From Macrolepiota albuminosa (lineage: Eukaryota > Basidiomycota > Agaricomycetes > Agaricales > Agaricaceae), in the NCBI GenBank assembly GCA_027475525.1, contig JAMWFC010000055.1, forward strand, positions 2,629,042 through 2,693,041: 64,000 nucleotides of DNA. The letters run 5' to 3'. Position numbers and translations under genes: made by a program. This document shows, piece by piece, positions 19,380 through 31,083 of the stretch. Position 1 is the first letter of the stretch. Each line of letters opens with the position of its first letter. The notes beneath the pieces were generated by a model. That model saw only the letters and a list, made by a program, of their open reading frames with translations, had not been told where the DNA came from and ran no database searches.

Positions 19380-20332
19380 TGATGACGCCCAAAGTTTGGT
19401 CAGTAACAAATGTAACTGGAGTGTTACCGTACCAAGAGTGTGCGTTGGGCACATTAAAAGTGATGTGAGGAGTACCGGGCAGGTCCCAGAGAACGCGTCT
19501 GTGAAAAAGGGTAAAAGTCGGTAACGGGGTCGGCAAGTGTCAAGCGCTAAGGTAAAGCGCTTAAGGAAAATGCGGTAAGTGAACACGGCAAAGGTAAGCG
19601 GCAAGAGCACAATAAGCTTAGCGAGGTCTAAGCGTCGATAATGCCTGCCGTAGTTGCAAGGCGCGAGTATGTCGAGTATTGGCGAACGTCTGCAACTGCC
19701 GATGAGTTTGATGTAACCGACCGTAGCGTAAATGAGCTCTTGAGCGTAAGGGAGACTGAGGAAAGGGGAGTAGTGAACTCTGGTCTATTTGTCTTTTTTT
19801 CTATGTACAAGTCGGTAAGTACTTTTATACTACAATGAGTTCGCCGTCGCCAGTGGCTAATGACGCCAGAGTGCGGTAAACTGGAAAATTTCAAAGGGGT
19901 AGCTCCAACGGTTTCAGATCCCTACCGTCCATTCAAGAGCCTTAGCGACGCCAGGCGACAGATCGCAAAGCTAAACCATCACTCCATCACCCTTCTATTC
20001 GTCAGAGTACCTAAGCGATGTCAGGCGCCAAATCGAGACGCTAAGCAGTGTCAGACGCCAAGGTCAAACGCCAAGCTGTCCGTCAGTTTTTGATAGATCA
20101 TCAGGCTTCTCGCTAAGCGCTGTCGTCAGTGACTGATGCCATCTGTCAGTTGTCATTCTGTCTGCCGATCGGCGCTATCACTGATTGGATCTGCTTCTTG
20201 CCGTGCGCGGCCGTCAGAAATGGCTTAAAATAGGTAGAACACATGCGCTAAGTTCGGAACGAGTGCGGCAAGGTTTCCGGAGCCAGTGCCGAGCCTGCCG
20301 TTGATGCGCCTAACCTGTATAGGGTCCTATCA
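19380..20332 (-). repeat. X 5' LTR (953 bp)
   Basis: Same ends as 9081-10033 (TGATGACG...GTCCTATCA). Followed by the second ACAT. Sits upstream of gag in the minus direction, so it is the promoter-bearing copy. Confidence 0.5.
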
Positions 20333-21480
20333 ACATGCCACCTCAACCATGAGTGATGTTCCATGTCGGCGCTGTGGAGAGCATGCTGTATCTCCCAGGA
20401 GCAGGGGTGGCTGCTGAGGAGGGTTACTTGGAGGATGGGGGTTGAGGAGCAGGCAGGAATGGGTGGTGGAGCCAGAGGAGGGGCTACAAGCAGCGCCTGC
20501 AGGAAAACCTGGGGAAGGGTCAGGAAGCGGAGGGACTGTCTAGATGGGGGTTGGGGCTGGCCTGTGGTCCTGATCATGCACCGGGCAACCTGGGCCAGAA
20601 GGGGGAGTTGGGAGGGGCATGGAGGGCACCCCAACAAGGGGAAATGGCAGGTATTGCCAAGCCTTTCCCTGGGGCCTTCAAAGAGGGCACGCCTGCCCTC
20701 TGAGACCTCATTCCTGATCTCCTCATCATGGCTTTCCTCAGCAGTATTCTTGTCTTTGTCAGGCCATCCTCTGGGCATTAATGTGGGGGGCTTCCTGGAG
20801 CAGATGGAGTAGGAGCGGAGGGAGCTCAGAGCAGGGCAGGAGGCAATGGTCCAAAGAGGAGTGGAGGAGGAGCAGGAGGCCATGCTCCAGGAGTTGGAGG
20901 GGGCAAGGATGGCCCAGGGAGAGGTTGAGGCTGAGCAGGACGCCTTACGGGCCAGGCTGTTGCAGGGGATGGGGCTTCCAGAGTGGGTTCCCATGGGCCA
21001 GGAACTCCTCAAGGTCCTGCAGCAGGACGTTGTAGTCATGTATATGGCCGCTCTCAGTGAGTGTTGTCAATTCCCTTGACTGTGGTCCATGTTGACACTT
21101 CTAGGCTGGGCCTGAGAGCACCGCCTGCTCATAGATGGGACAGCTGCAGCATTTGCCTTGTTGCAGGAGAGGCAGTGGCCAGAGTTGACAACTCCCAGGA
21201 CTGAGCAGGGTCTTGATTTGCTGGAGAGGTTGGTGGCAGCACATTGGCAGAGGAATGTGCCTGCCCTGGATAGCTGGTTTGAGTGTGTTTTAGACAAAGG
21301 CAAGCCACTCCCATCGTGAGATCAGTTGGTGGAAAAGACATTGCAGAAGCACGGTCTCAGAGAGATGGGGGAGGGGTTCTAGGTTTGGCCTGGAGAGGGG
21401 GAAGGGGGAGGTGAGGTGGGGGAGAGGGAGGTCCAGGGCCCTGGTGCTAGGGGGTCCTGTGTTGGTCGTTTTCTTCTTTT
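20333..21480 (+). pseudogene. G1 accessory antisense gene, 3' half
   Basis: Continues 8311-9080 after excision of X. At 20333 the reading resumes CHLNHE, then a TGA, then C, the end of the cysteine cluster. At 20800-21060 it has a strongly predicted coiled coil by eye: ERRELRAGQEAMVQRGVEEE, QEAMLQELEGARMAQGEVEA, then LLQGMGLPEWVPMGQELLKV. Later parts (21140-21320) are Leu/Arg/Glu-rich too. Position, strand and C6-plus-coiled-coil build match the accessory genes of X and Y. Stops and frame breaks make it a pseudogene. Confidence 0.5.
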
Positions 21481-21699
21481 TTGTTGTCCCGGCCCTTACT
21501 GTAGACAGCGTAGTAGAGAAAAAATGTACATACTTGGCATTTCAGAATCTGGGAGAGTAGTTAGTACGTGTAAGGAGAGACAAATTATAAGTGAAGGAAC
21601 CTTCCCAGGTTCTGTCGGGTGAGAAAGGAGAACAGCAGGAGAGAATTGGAAATATTTGTGGGAGTTGAATTCCTATCAAATCCAGAGGTGGGGGTTATG

Positions 21700-24598
21700 C
21701 CCACTAATGCCATCTGTGAGCCCTGCGCCCAGGGACAATATTTCTTGGGCCATTGTTTAAAATCCTGAAGCTTGTTGGGGGCCCCTTCGAGGTTGTGGCA
21801 CGGTTCCCAGGTGTCGTCTTCCAGGCCATATCCCTTCTATTATATAAGGAAGCAGGGTTGTCCGCAGATGCTTTGGGAGTCAAGGATCTCTTCAACCTCG
21901 TAGTGGTACTCATCCTTGACCTTGACCAGGGGAGGGGGCTTGGGGCGCTGTTTGGGGAAGGGGTCCAAGGGATGTCGTTCCAGGAGGCAGATATGAAAGA
22001 CCAGGTGCAGACCTTTGAGTCCTGGGGGGAGCTTGATCTTGTAGGCATAGAATGAGACTTTCTTCGAGATCTTGAATGGACCAAGGCACTTGTAATCAAG
22101 TTTTGGAGAGGACTGGCAGGTGTGAAGGTGGCGTTGATCTAACCATACCTTTGTTCTGGGGGTCCAGTCAGAGGTGTCTTCCCGCTTCCAGTTGGTGTGT
22201 TTTGCATAGGCCTGGTTTGCAGTATCGATCTCTTCCTGGAGAAACTTGTGAAGGGACTGGAGATCCTGGGCAACCTTGTGGACGGCGTGCAATAGGATGT
22301 TCTGAAGTGGGAGAATTAGTCAGGGGTGGTATCCCTTGTTGGCAAAGAAAGGTGATATCCTGGTGGTGGAGTGCAGCATGTTGTTGTAGGTGAACTCAGC
22401 CAGGAGAAGCTCAGTGTGCCAGTCGTCCTGCAAGTAGTTGACATATAGCCAGAGATATTGTTTGAGAGATTGTTTGACCCTTTTGGTTTGGCCGTCGGTT
22501 TCAGAGTGGTAGGCGGTAGAGAGGTTAGATTTTACTTCAAGGGCCTTACATAGAGAGGTTCAGAACTTGGATACGAAGAGCAGGCCATGGTCAGAGACAA
22601 TGTCATCCAGGAGTCCGTGCTTGGCAAAGATGTGCTCAAGGAATAGCCAGGCAAAGTCTGGGGTGGTGTCCATGATGTGGCAGGGTAGGAAGATGCCCTG
22701 TTTAGTCAGCCTATACACAACAACAAGAATGGCATCGAACCCTTCAGATTCTGGGAGTTCGACAATGTGATCCAAGGATATGGAGGACCAAAGGCGTTGT
22801 CTGACTAGCAGAGGTTTCAGGAGTCCATAGGGTTGGTGTTGGGAGACCTTGGCCTGGAGGCAGGGTTCACATGATCAAATGTAGCAGGTCACATCCTTCT
22901 TCAATCCTGGCCAAAAGTAAGTCTGAGAGATAAGCTGGAGGGTCTTACATATCCCAGGATGTCCCTGGAGCTTGTGGTTGTAATGTTGGCAAAGAACGTT
23001 GTATTGAAGTCAGGTGTAATCTGGAATGTAGATGCGCCCATTCCAGAGGAGTAGTTTTTTTGTTGGGGGACAAGGAGAAGGTGGGGTCTGGGTCAGTTCC
23101 GTCGGGAGGATTGTGGGGATCATGATTGGTGAAGTACTTATCTCTGAGGGCATGGTGGATCTGGCTTAGGGTTCCTACGTCGTTTAGAATCAGTACGTTA
23201 TTCAGATGTTTGGAAGGGATCACCACACAATGATTGAATGCATTGCGCTCTGCCTCAAACAACCTCTTGGGGTAGACATCTGGTCACTGGGTGAGGGCAT
23301 CTGATTTAGCTCCAAGTCATCCTGGATGGTACTGGATTGTGAAGTCATACTTCAAGAGGATTTTGGACCATCGGGCCTGTCATCGACTAAGTTGCTTGGT
23401 TGTGGTGAAGTACTGCAGGTTGTTGTGATTTGAGTAGACCTGGATCTGGTGCCAGGCTCCCTCAAGATAGGCTTGCCACTGTTTGAAGGCTTCGATGATG
23501 GTGAGGAGCTCCTTATTATAGATGTTGTAGTTGAGCTCGGCATCAATTATAGACCAGGTATAGAAGGCGACTGGCCAGGATTCCCTGCCGTCAGGTCCCA
23601 TCTGGGAGAGAATCCTGGCAATGGCATAATCAGAGGCGTCGCATTCCAGAATGATTGGGAGGGCGGGGTCATAATGCCAGAGTATGGAGGCGGCTGTAAA
23701 AGCCTCCTTGAGCAAGTTAAAGACACTCTGGCACTTACTGTCTCAGTTTCATGCAATGTCCTTGCATGTGAGCTGGTTGAGAGGTTTTGTGATACCAGAG
23801 TAGTTGTCTATAAACCTCCAGTAGAAGTTAGCAAAACCCAAGAAAGACTGTACTTCCTTGACATTCCAGAGTTGCAGCCAGTTGACAATGGCCTCGACTT
23901 TGTGGGGGTCCATGTGAATGCTTTTTGGAAATACTATAATGCTGAGATACTCAACCTCTTCCATATAGAACAAACACTTCTCGGATTTGGCATGGAGGTT
24001 GTGTTCCCAGAGGCATTCAAGAACTTGCTGGACATGCTTCTGGTGATCCTCCTTTGAGTTGGAGTAGATAAGGATGTTGTCCAGGTAAATAATTACAAAG
24101 ACATCACTCATGTCATGGAAGATGTTGTTCATAAAGTATTGGAACGTGGCAGAGGAGTTAGTCATCCCAAAAGGCATTGCAAGGTACTCAAACAGACCAT
24201 ACCACATGGGGAATGCAGTTTTCCACTCATGTCCTGGAGCAATGCGGACATTGTTGTAACTGGAGCGGAGGTCAATTTTTGTGTAAACCTTGGCGCTGTG
24301 GAGTCAATCGACCAGATTGCTGATAAGCAGAAGCGGGTAGCAATTCTTCTTGGTGATCTTATTGAGTCCCTGGTAGTCGATGCAGAGTTGGAGTGAGCTG
24401 TCCTTCTTCTTGGCAAATAGAACTGAAGCTCCAGCAGCAGAGGCAGAGGGTTGGATGAACCCCTTTCCGAGCATTTTGTTGAGGTAGTCCTTGAGGGCCT
24501 GGAGTTTGACTTTCAACATGTTGTATATCTTGCCAAAGGGGGGGGCGGTTCCTTCCTTGAGATCAATTGTATGGTCATAGGGGCGGTGAGGGGGAATC
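21700..24598 (-). pseudogene. G1 pol: RT, RNase H, integrase, chromodomain
   Basis: Minus-strand frames chain into a chromovirus pol. [21 protein letters not shown], then a palm with AMPFGMTNSSATFQYFM and FVIIYLDNILIYS, where the YLDD box reads YLDN. RNase H: LECDASDYAIARILSQMG, ELNYNIYNKELL, VYSNHNNLQYF (Asp changed to Asn). Integrase: LDHIVELPESEGFD, IVSDHGLLFVS, TDGQTKRVKQ (catalytic Glu changed to Lys). GPF-like [11 protein letters not shown], then a C-terminal chromodomain split by frame change ([10 protein letters not shown] ... [20 protein letters not shown]). Multiple stops. The domain content places G1 among chromodomain gypsy elements; it is dead. Confidence 0.5.
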
Positions 24599-24843
24599 TG
24601 TTGCAGAAGTTATGCGCAGTTGAATCAGACAGAGACCGAGATCGGAGCAGGGCAAACTGGTGTCCTCGGGCTTCAGAATAATTATATTGTAGTGTGTAGT
24701 AAGGACACATACCTGGTGTCCTCGGGCTTCAGAATAAAGAAGACGAGGACACCAGGAGGTGAAAATAAATACTAGGTCACGTGTGCGCATATGTAGCACC
24801 TCCTCAACTCGTACTCTGGCAGTATTCCAGTAGTACTTCAATA
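24599..24843 (-). repeat. C1 3' LTR (245 bp)
   Basis: TGTTGCAGAAG at 24599 to ...ACTTCAATA at 24843; partner 29526-29770 ends CAACA. Target duplication GAATC at 24594-24598. A short polypurine run (AGGTGGGAG on the minus strand) abuts the inner edge. Confidence 0.5.
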
Positions 24844-24869
24844 CTCCCACCTGACGGGGTGCTACAGCG

Positions 24870-27800
24870 TCACTGAATTTCAGTCCGAGAGAAATCTCCA
24901 ACCAAACCCATGATGCGTCGAAGCTTGTCGACCTTGTCGCGCGAGAGTGGCTTGGTAAGAAGGTCGGCGGCCATGACTTCTGTCAGGATGTAGAAGGGCT
25001 TTATCTTGCCATCGTAGACAGCTTGCCTCAGCCAGAACCAGTGCCAATCTAAGTGCTTGAGCCGTCCCATGTGTTCTGGCTGCTTCGAGACCAGTATAGC
25101 TGACTGGTTATCTATGTTGAGTGCGAGCGGGATGGACTGAGGGGTCCCGATGTCCGCAAGGAAATTACAGAGCCAGCATAGCTCGCGGCCGGTCTCACTA
25201 ACGGCCACGAATTCCACTTCAGTGCTAGACAATGCGACGATGGTTTGTTGTTTCGACATCTAGCTGACAGCTCCACCGGCGACCATGAGTATGGAGCTGG
25301 ACGTCGAACGCCCGTTGTCTGGGTTGCCGCCGTGGTCGGCGTCGGTATAGGCAATAAAAGGGGACGGGGAGGAGGCTACGGCATCTGCAGAGTACTCGAT
25401 CCTGTAATCTAGGGTACCCCTAATATACCTGAAAAGGTGTTTTACCACCTTCCAGTGTCCGGGGCCTGGGCAGGCGTTGTAGCGACATAGCACACCGACT
25501 GCATAAGCGATGTCCGGGCAGGTACACATCGCAAGGTAGAGGAGAGCTCCGGTGGCTTGAATGTAGGGAATCGTGTGCATTTCCTCGACCTCTTCGGGCG
25601 TCTGCGGTGAATCGGCCTTGGAGAGTCAACTTCCAGGATCAAGTGGCATAGCTACAGCCTTGGAATCGAGCATGTGAAAACGAGACAAAATCTCGATAGC
25701 ATAGGCCTTTTGATCTATCCACAGCTTGCGCTTAGGACGGTCGCATGTAACCATGACACCCAGCAGGCCTGTCGTGGGGCCTAGATGTCTAAGCTTGAAG
25801 TAACCACGTAGTTCATCGATTACTTTTAGTATTGCTTGTCTAGACTTGGACGCGAGTGTCATGTCGTCGACATGGATGGGCACTATGATGCGGGTGTCGT
25901 CTCTAAGGTAGACATATACACAGGGGTCGGAGGTGATGCGCGTGAAGCCAAGCTTCACTAGGACTTCGTGGAGGCGCCTGTTCCATAGATTTGCGCCCTG
26001 TTGGAGTCCATATATACCCTTTTCTAGTTTTGCGCATGCATCGCCGTCACCTGGCTTACGCTCAACGTCTGATGGGACATCCTCCGGGAATCCCTCTGGA
26101 AACTTCATGTAGAGTTCGGTGTCTATTACTCCATGTAGAAAAGCAGAGGAGATATCTACTGACTCCAAATGCATGTTGTCCATAGCTGCGAGCGCGAGTA
26201 CTGTTCTCACTGCTGCCCACCGGGCCGTAGGGGCGAAGGTTTCATCAAAGTCGATACCAGGGCGTTGGCTAAAGCCCTGTGCAACTACACGCGCCTTGAA
26301 GCATTCGATCGCACCGTCGGGCAAGTGTTTTACCTTAAACACCCACCGTGATCCTATCGCTCTTTGTCCAGCAGGCAGATAAACAGCTCGCCAAGTCCCG
26401 TTGTTCTTGAGAGCGTTCATCTCGTCAACCATTGCTTTGTGCCACTCTGCAGCATTCTCACTTGCCATCGCTTCTCAATACGACCGGGGGTTAGTATCAT
26501 GTGCTCCCACCTTGTATGCCTGTGCGGAGTGAGCATAGACTGCATTGTGGCAAGCAAAATCCGCTCCGTAGTCCACATAGGTCCTGCCGGCAAGAAGTAG
26601 GGCCTCGTCAGATTCAACATTTAAGACGAGGTCTACCTCCTGTTCCCCATGGTTGTCAACATGACTGACGTTGACTTCCCATAGGGGCTGCTCAGGCTGT
26701 TCCTCTGGATATGGGGATGGCGGCGGTGGCGGTGGCGGCTCTCATGTCAGAGGGGACTCTCGATCTGCTTGTCGCTGTACAGCATCATAGTAACCCGCGT
26801 TTGGCCCACGAGTGGGGATACGTGTGCGTTGACTTGGCTCACGTGGTGGTGGCAATGGCCGTGGCTGGCGTGATGCACGCTCAGTATGACCACGTTCAGC
26901 TCCCACCAATTCGTGACGGTCTTTGGTCAGTTCCTCATCTTCGCTGTCACTGGTGAGAGGGGTAAGTGGCTCATCGAATCCGAGTGGGTCTGTATGAGCT
27001 GTTTGCTGTCCATCTGTGCGAGGGGTGGTCGTGGAAGTGTCGAGATCGAACTCTAGATCTGGCAGGTCGTCGAACACCTGCAGCGGCGGCGGAGGGGGGA
27101 TGTTTGCTGTGGATAGGCCGGAGAAGCATGTCTCATCAAATACTACGTCCCTGGAGATGAGTATTTTGTTGGTCTTAGGAATATAGATTTTCCACCCCAC
27201 ATGATTGTCAGGGTATCCAATGAAGATTCCAAATTGTGAGCGTCCCAACGAGCCTTTCTCCTTGTCACGGCCAACCAGCACGTAGGCTGCACATCCGAAC
27301 ATGCGCAGATGCCCAATGCGTGGCTTTCTACCCTTGAATGCCTCAAATGGAGTAAGATTACGTGCGAGCGCTGATGTGGGGCATCTATTGTGTACGTGAC
27401 GATACATACTTAGGGCGTACGTCCAGAAACTCGGCAGCAGACCCGCTTCTGCCAGCATAGAGGTGATTGTTTCTTCAATTGTTCGATTCAGCCGTTCTGC
27501 TACGCCATTCTGTTGTGGGGTTGCCGTGTTTGTGAACTCGACGCGAATGCCTTCGGATTTGCAGAATTCCATGAACTCTTTCGATGTATATTCACCACCC
27601 TTGTCAAAGTGTGCACACTTAATCTTTTTCTCCGTGTATCGCTCAGCTTGTGCTTTAAAGATCTTAAACGCGGCAAATGTGTCACTTTTCTTACACATAT
27701 CATATGCCTCCATCCACCTGGTGCTGTCATCTGTGAACGTGACCCACCATTTACGGTTCGATCTATGACCTCCCACCCGCATCGGACCGTGCACGTCGCT

Positions 27801-29402
27801 GAAGATCCTTCCAAGTGTTTCACTGGATCTATCTGCTGCATGTGGGAAAGGGGCTCGATGCTGCTTTCCTTGTAGACACGGTTCACACACGTGCAGGAGC
27901 ATCGAATTTGGCAAGACTATCAGATCACTGGTAAGCTCTTCTTTGATCAACTGTTCCAGTCTACTGGCGCCGAGATGACACATTCTACGGTGGAGCAGGG
28001 TTCTGTCAATCTTTGCTGAAGACGTTGGTCCTATAAAGGATGCGTTTACAGTGTGCCCTGGTGACGAGACAAGTGTGTGTCCATCGAGATAGGACGTTAG
28101 GGTCTTATCAATAGTAGCCGTAAAGACCAGTTCATCCTTGACCGAAAATAGAACCTTGTGCCCACGAAATGTGATAACAAGCCCGTGGTGTACAGAGAGA
28201 GCAGTGATAGACAGCAGGTTGTTCGATAACTCGGGTACGAATAAAACATTTGTGAAAACGACGTCATTAAACGGCTTTTTCTCTCGGTTCTCTCCTTTAG
28301 GCCTGAATCTAACTGATCCCTTCCCTTCAGAGTATACCGTTGCGTTGTTGGCTAAGCGTATTGGTACCCTCCAGGCTTTGAACGTCTCAGGTAGGAACTA
28401 TTCTCGATGCGGCGTCATAGAACTCGTGGCGCCTGAGTCTGTATTCCAGTACACATTAGACGGCATGGCTTGTGACAGTGATGATCTACAAACTGCTGCG
28501 TCGGCTTTCACGGCAGGGCCGTCACAGCCTTCTTCTGTCTTTTGGACTTCTGCGGCCTTTGCTGCTGAGTTGCCCCCACGACGGCCTCCACGCTTCTTGG
28601 TCTTGGAGTTCCCTTCATCCTTCTTGACGTGCGTGCGCGCAGACTGGAGGACCGGGCAATCCGTGATCCTGTGCTTGCCATCGCAGAGGTAGCACTTGAT
28701 GGCCCTGGCAGCGGCGGCAGCTGTGGCGGCGGCCGCTGCTGCACTTTCCTCCTTGGCGGCCGTTCGTTGTATTTCTTCGGTTCGGAACACTTCTTCGACG
28801 GCCTCATTGGACAGGTTGTTTAACATGAGAACCGACGAGATGAAAGATGTGTACTCTTCACGGGGTAAAGCACGAAGCATAGCCATGGAGCATAGTTTGT
28901 CATCGAGCATCTCCAAGGTGTAACTGGGGCTGAATACACCGTCTGGTCCTATGGCGGGCGGCGGTCTGAGCAAGCGGATGCGTTGCATAGACCCTTTGAC
29001 ACGCGTACAAAGCTGAGTCAGAGTCTCATTATCGCGTAGCCGTATGTTGAAAAGGTCACTCAGTGAGTTGAAGCGAGCGTTTGGTGCAGATTTAGAGTGG
29101 ATCTCTCTAAGTTTTGCCCACATTAGGGCTGGTTTGCTTCTGATTGTGTCCACATGAATCTTGTTTCCTTCATCCAGCCATTGGTAAATCTCTCCTGCTG
29201 CACGATCACTTTGGAGCAGATAAGAATTCCATATGGCAACGGAGTTGGGATTATCAGGTTCCGGAAGAGAGGGAAGTTCTTCTCCTGTAACTATGCGCGC
29301 TCCACCAACCGACATAAGTCGCCCGAACATTGCCTTCTCCCATTCTGCATACTTGATAACTCCAAGTTTTGCCATCGGCAAACGTGACGTTGCTTCGTCC
29401 AT
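24870..29402 (-). pseudogene. C1 copia gag-pol, one frame with five nonsense codons
   Basis: 4533 nt, 1511 codons, no frameshift. Order: gag with zinc knuckle CYLCDGKHRITDC (CX2CX3HX4C); protease WNTDSGATSSM; GAG-pre-integrase LLHRRMCHLG and CEPCLQGKQ; integrase FSDVHGPM (D), HFDKGGEY (D), NGVAERLNR (E); RT DISSAFLHG and PIHVDDMTLAS; RNase H YTDADHGG, STEVEF, NIDNQSAI, ending ADLLTKPLSRDKV. This integrase-before-RT order defines Ty1/copia. In-frame stops at 28398, 26742, about 26480, 25626 and 25260 are each one transition from CAG, CGA or TGG, where the neighbours predict Gln, Arg or Trp. Otherwise all catalytic residues remain. ATG at 29402, 124 bp inside the 5' LTR. Confidence 0.5.
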
Positions 29403-29525
29403 GACTGATAGGAAGGGAAGGTTTGATAACCGTGAGAGTTAAATGGTTAACACTACAACGTCTAGAACGGAGCGTTGTTGGATTCTGAAATTCGGTGTTA
29501 GTCTGTAGGGCCGGGGCCCATAACC

Positions 29526-29770
29526 TGTTGCAGAAGTTATGCGCAGTTGGGTCAGACAGAGACCAAGATCGGAGCAGGGCAAACTGGTGTCCTCGGGCTT
29601 CAGAATAATTATATTGTAGTGTGTAGTAAGGACACATACCTGGTGTCCTCGGGCTTCAGAATAAAGAAGACGAGGACACCAGGAGGTGAAAATAAATACT
29701 AGGTCACATGTGCGCGTATGTAGCACCTCCTCAACTCGTACTCCGGCAGTATTCCGGTAGTACTTCAACA
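29526..29770 (-). repeat. C1 5' LTR (245 bp)
   Basis: TGTTG...CAACA. The inner edge continues GGTTATGGGCCC on the minus strand, a primer-site-like sequence. Adjacent to the second GAATC at 29771-29775. Confidence 0.5.
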
Positions 29771-29775
29771 GAATC

Positions 29776-31083
29776 TCCTTAGCGTCTCCTTTGGAGAATA
29801 CGTTAGCAAACTTGTGGTACTCTGGAGGAACTACTTCTTGGAGGATCTGCTCCTCAGTTTTCTTCTCCGGGGAAATAGCATCCGCTTGTAGGTGTTCTTC
29901 TAGGAGAGATGGCGAGGTATGCAGCTGAAACGTGGGGGTTCCATCCTGCATGAGGCAGGCAAAGGGGGCAGCTCTAATGATCCTAATGTCAAGTGCTTTT
30001 GGGCCAATCGGAGTTGCAGATTCACAGGTCGGAACAGGTTTGACATGTGTCTGAGACTAGTCCAGGTAGTTCAGCTCTTTGTACTTGTTCCAAGAAATGT
30101 TTGAGGGTCAATCGGGGACCTTGCAGGTTTGGACAGGTGTCGAGAGCATGGTCAGGGGCATCTGGATGGGGGGCAAGGCTGCAGCCCCAGGGGTGTCAGG
30201 TGTTGGGTTGCTTCCTAGGGCCTAGAGGTACACAGTGGTCAGGGTGTAGTCCTCAGGTCCTGGAAACGTCATGGTGAGCATTCTCCAGCTGATGTTGGGG
30301 TTCGTATCACATAGCCAGAGTAGTCCCAGTACCATCGGAGTCGATCTGTGAAGTCGCATGACCAGGAAGTCAGAGGTGAACTCAAAGCTGTTGTCCAGGG
30401 TCATGCATCCTAAGTGAGACCTCTGGATGGGGCCAGAGGAGAAGGGGGTGCTGTCGAGCCATTGCAGGTAGAGGGGTTGATCAAGGGGGTCGTGGGGAAG
30501 GTTGAGAGCATCGCTGATAAAAGCTCTGGTAGCTCTGCTATTGATGAGGGCTGATAACGGTTCTGGGGTGCTATCCAATCTGGCATTGATGACAAAGGAT
30601 TGGGATGAGTGGGACTGGAGTCTGGGGGGCAGCGGGGATCTGTCTGTAAAGTCCTTCAGAGTTGAGTCGGAGCCCAGGAAGTGGGGGATGTTGAAAGGGA
30701 GTTGCTGGTTGTCAGGTGTTGGCTTCCGGGTCAGGCAAAGGGTGAGATGTCACCAGTAAATGTGGGGATTGGTGTCTTGGAGCCATGGAAGCCCTAAGAC
30801 CAAGGGTGTGGAGGGGTGGAGTTTGGTTATTAGCATCCAGAGGGTGTGAGTCTGTCCGTTGGCAAAAGTAATGGGCATACACACAAAATAGGTGATATCC
30901 TCCACCGCAGAGGCATCTCCATCAAAGAGGCAGAGTTGTACTGGGACCAGGAGTTGTTGAGTGGGCTCCAGGGTAGAGGAAGACTATGCTTCATCGATGA
31001 AGTTGTCCGTGGTGCCACTGTTGATGAGGATGTTAAGGGGATCTCCAGAGGATGTGAGGTGGGTTTTGAGTAGGAGAGAGTGC
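29776..31083 (-). pseudogene. G1 protease region and start of pol
   Basis: Minus strand 30578-30222 reads ALINSRATRAFISDALNLPH, a gypsy retropepsin in which the active-site DSG is NSR, and LGLLWLCDTNPNISW, the I-L-G-x-x-W-L block. From 29951 to 29776 comes EEQILQEVVPPEYHKFANVF, the usual linker just before RT (Y-x-x-F-x-x-V-F). It continues in G1 pol at 24593 after the C1 insertion. Upstream, 30600-31083, is a frame-broken gag-to-protease spacer ending at the Y insertion. Confidence 0.5.

Larger units (their letters stand above)
9081..20332 (-). mobile_element. X: intact Ty3/gypsy element with antisense accessory gene
   Basis: LTRs of 953 bp at each end (TGATGACG...GGTCCTATCA), target duplication ACAT at 9077-9080 and 20333-20336. 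Minus-strand gag (19296-17383), protease (in frame after a TGA), RT-RNase H-integrase (16714-12965), plus-strand six-exon accessory gene (10203-12538). The two LTRs have equal length and differ at about 18 positions, about 16 of them transitions (hand count), so insertion is not very recent, yet every catalytic motif is kept. It is a member of the same family as Y (31084-41474). It is saturated with CGSYAA/TTRSCG hexamers. Confidence 0.5.
24599..29770 (-). mobile_element. C1: full-length Ty1/copia element in G1
   Basis: 5172 bp with 245-bp LTRs and the perfect 5-bp target duplication GAATC (24594-24598 and 29771-29775). It interrupts G1 between protease and RT. The LTRs differ at 8 sites, all transitions. 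The single gag-pol frame is uninterrupted by indels but has five nonsense codons. Confidence 0.5.

Noticed and set aside
28138..28692. 184-codon plus-strand ORF
   Set aside because: Lies opposite the copia C1 gag-pol frame, whose domains and frame are clear; it is a shadow.
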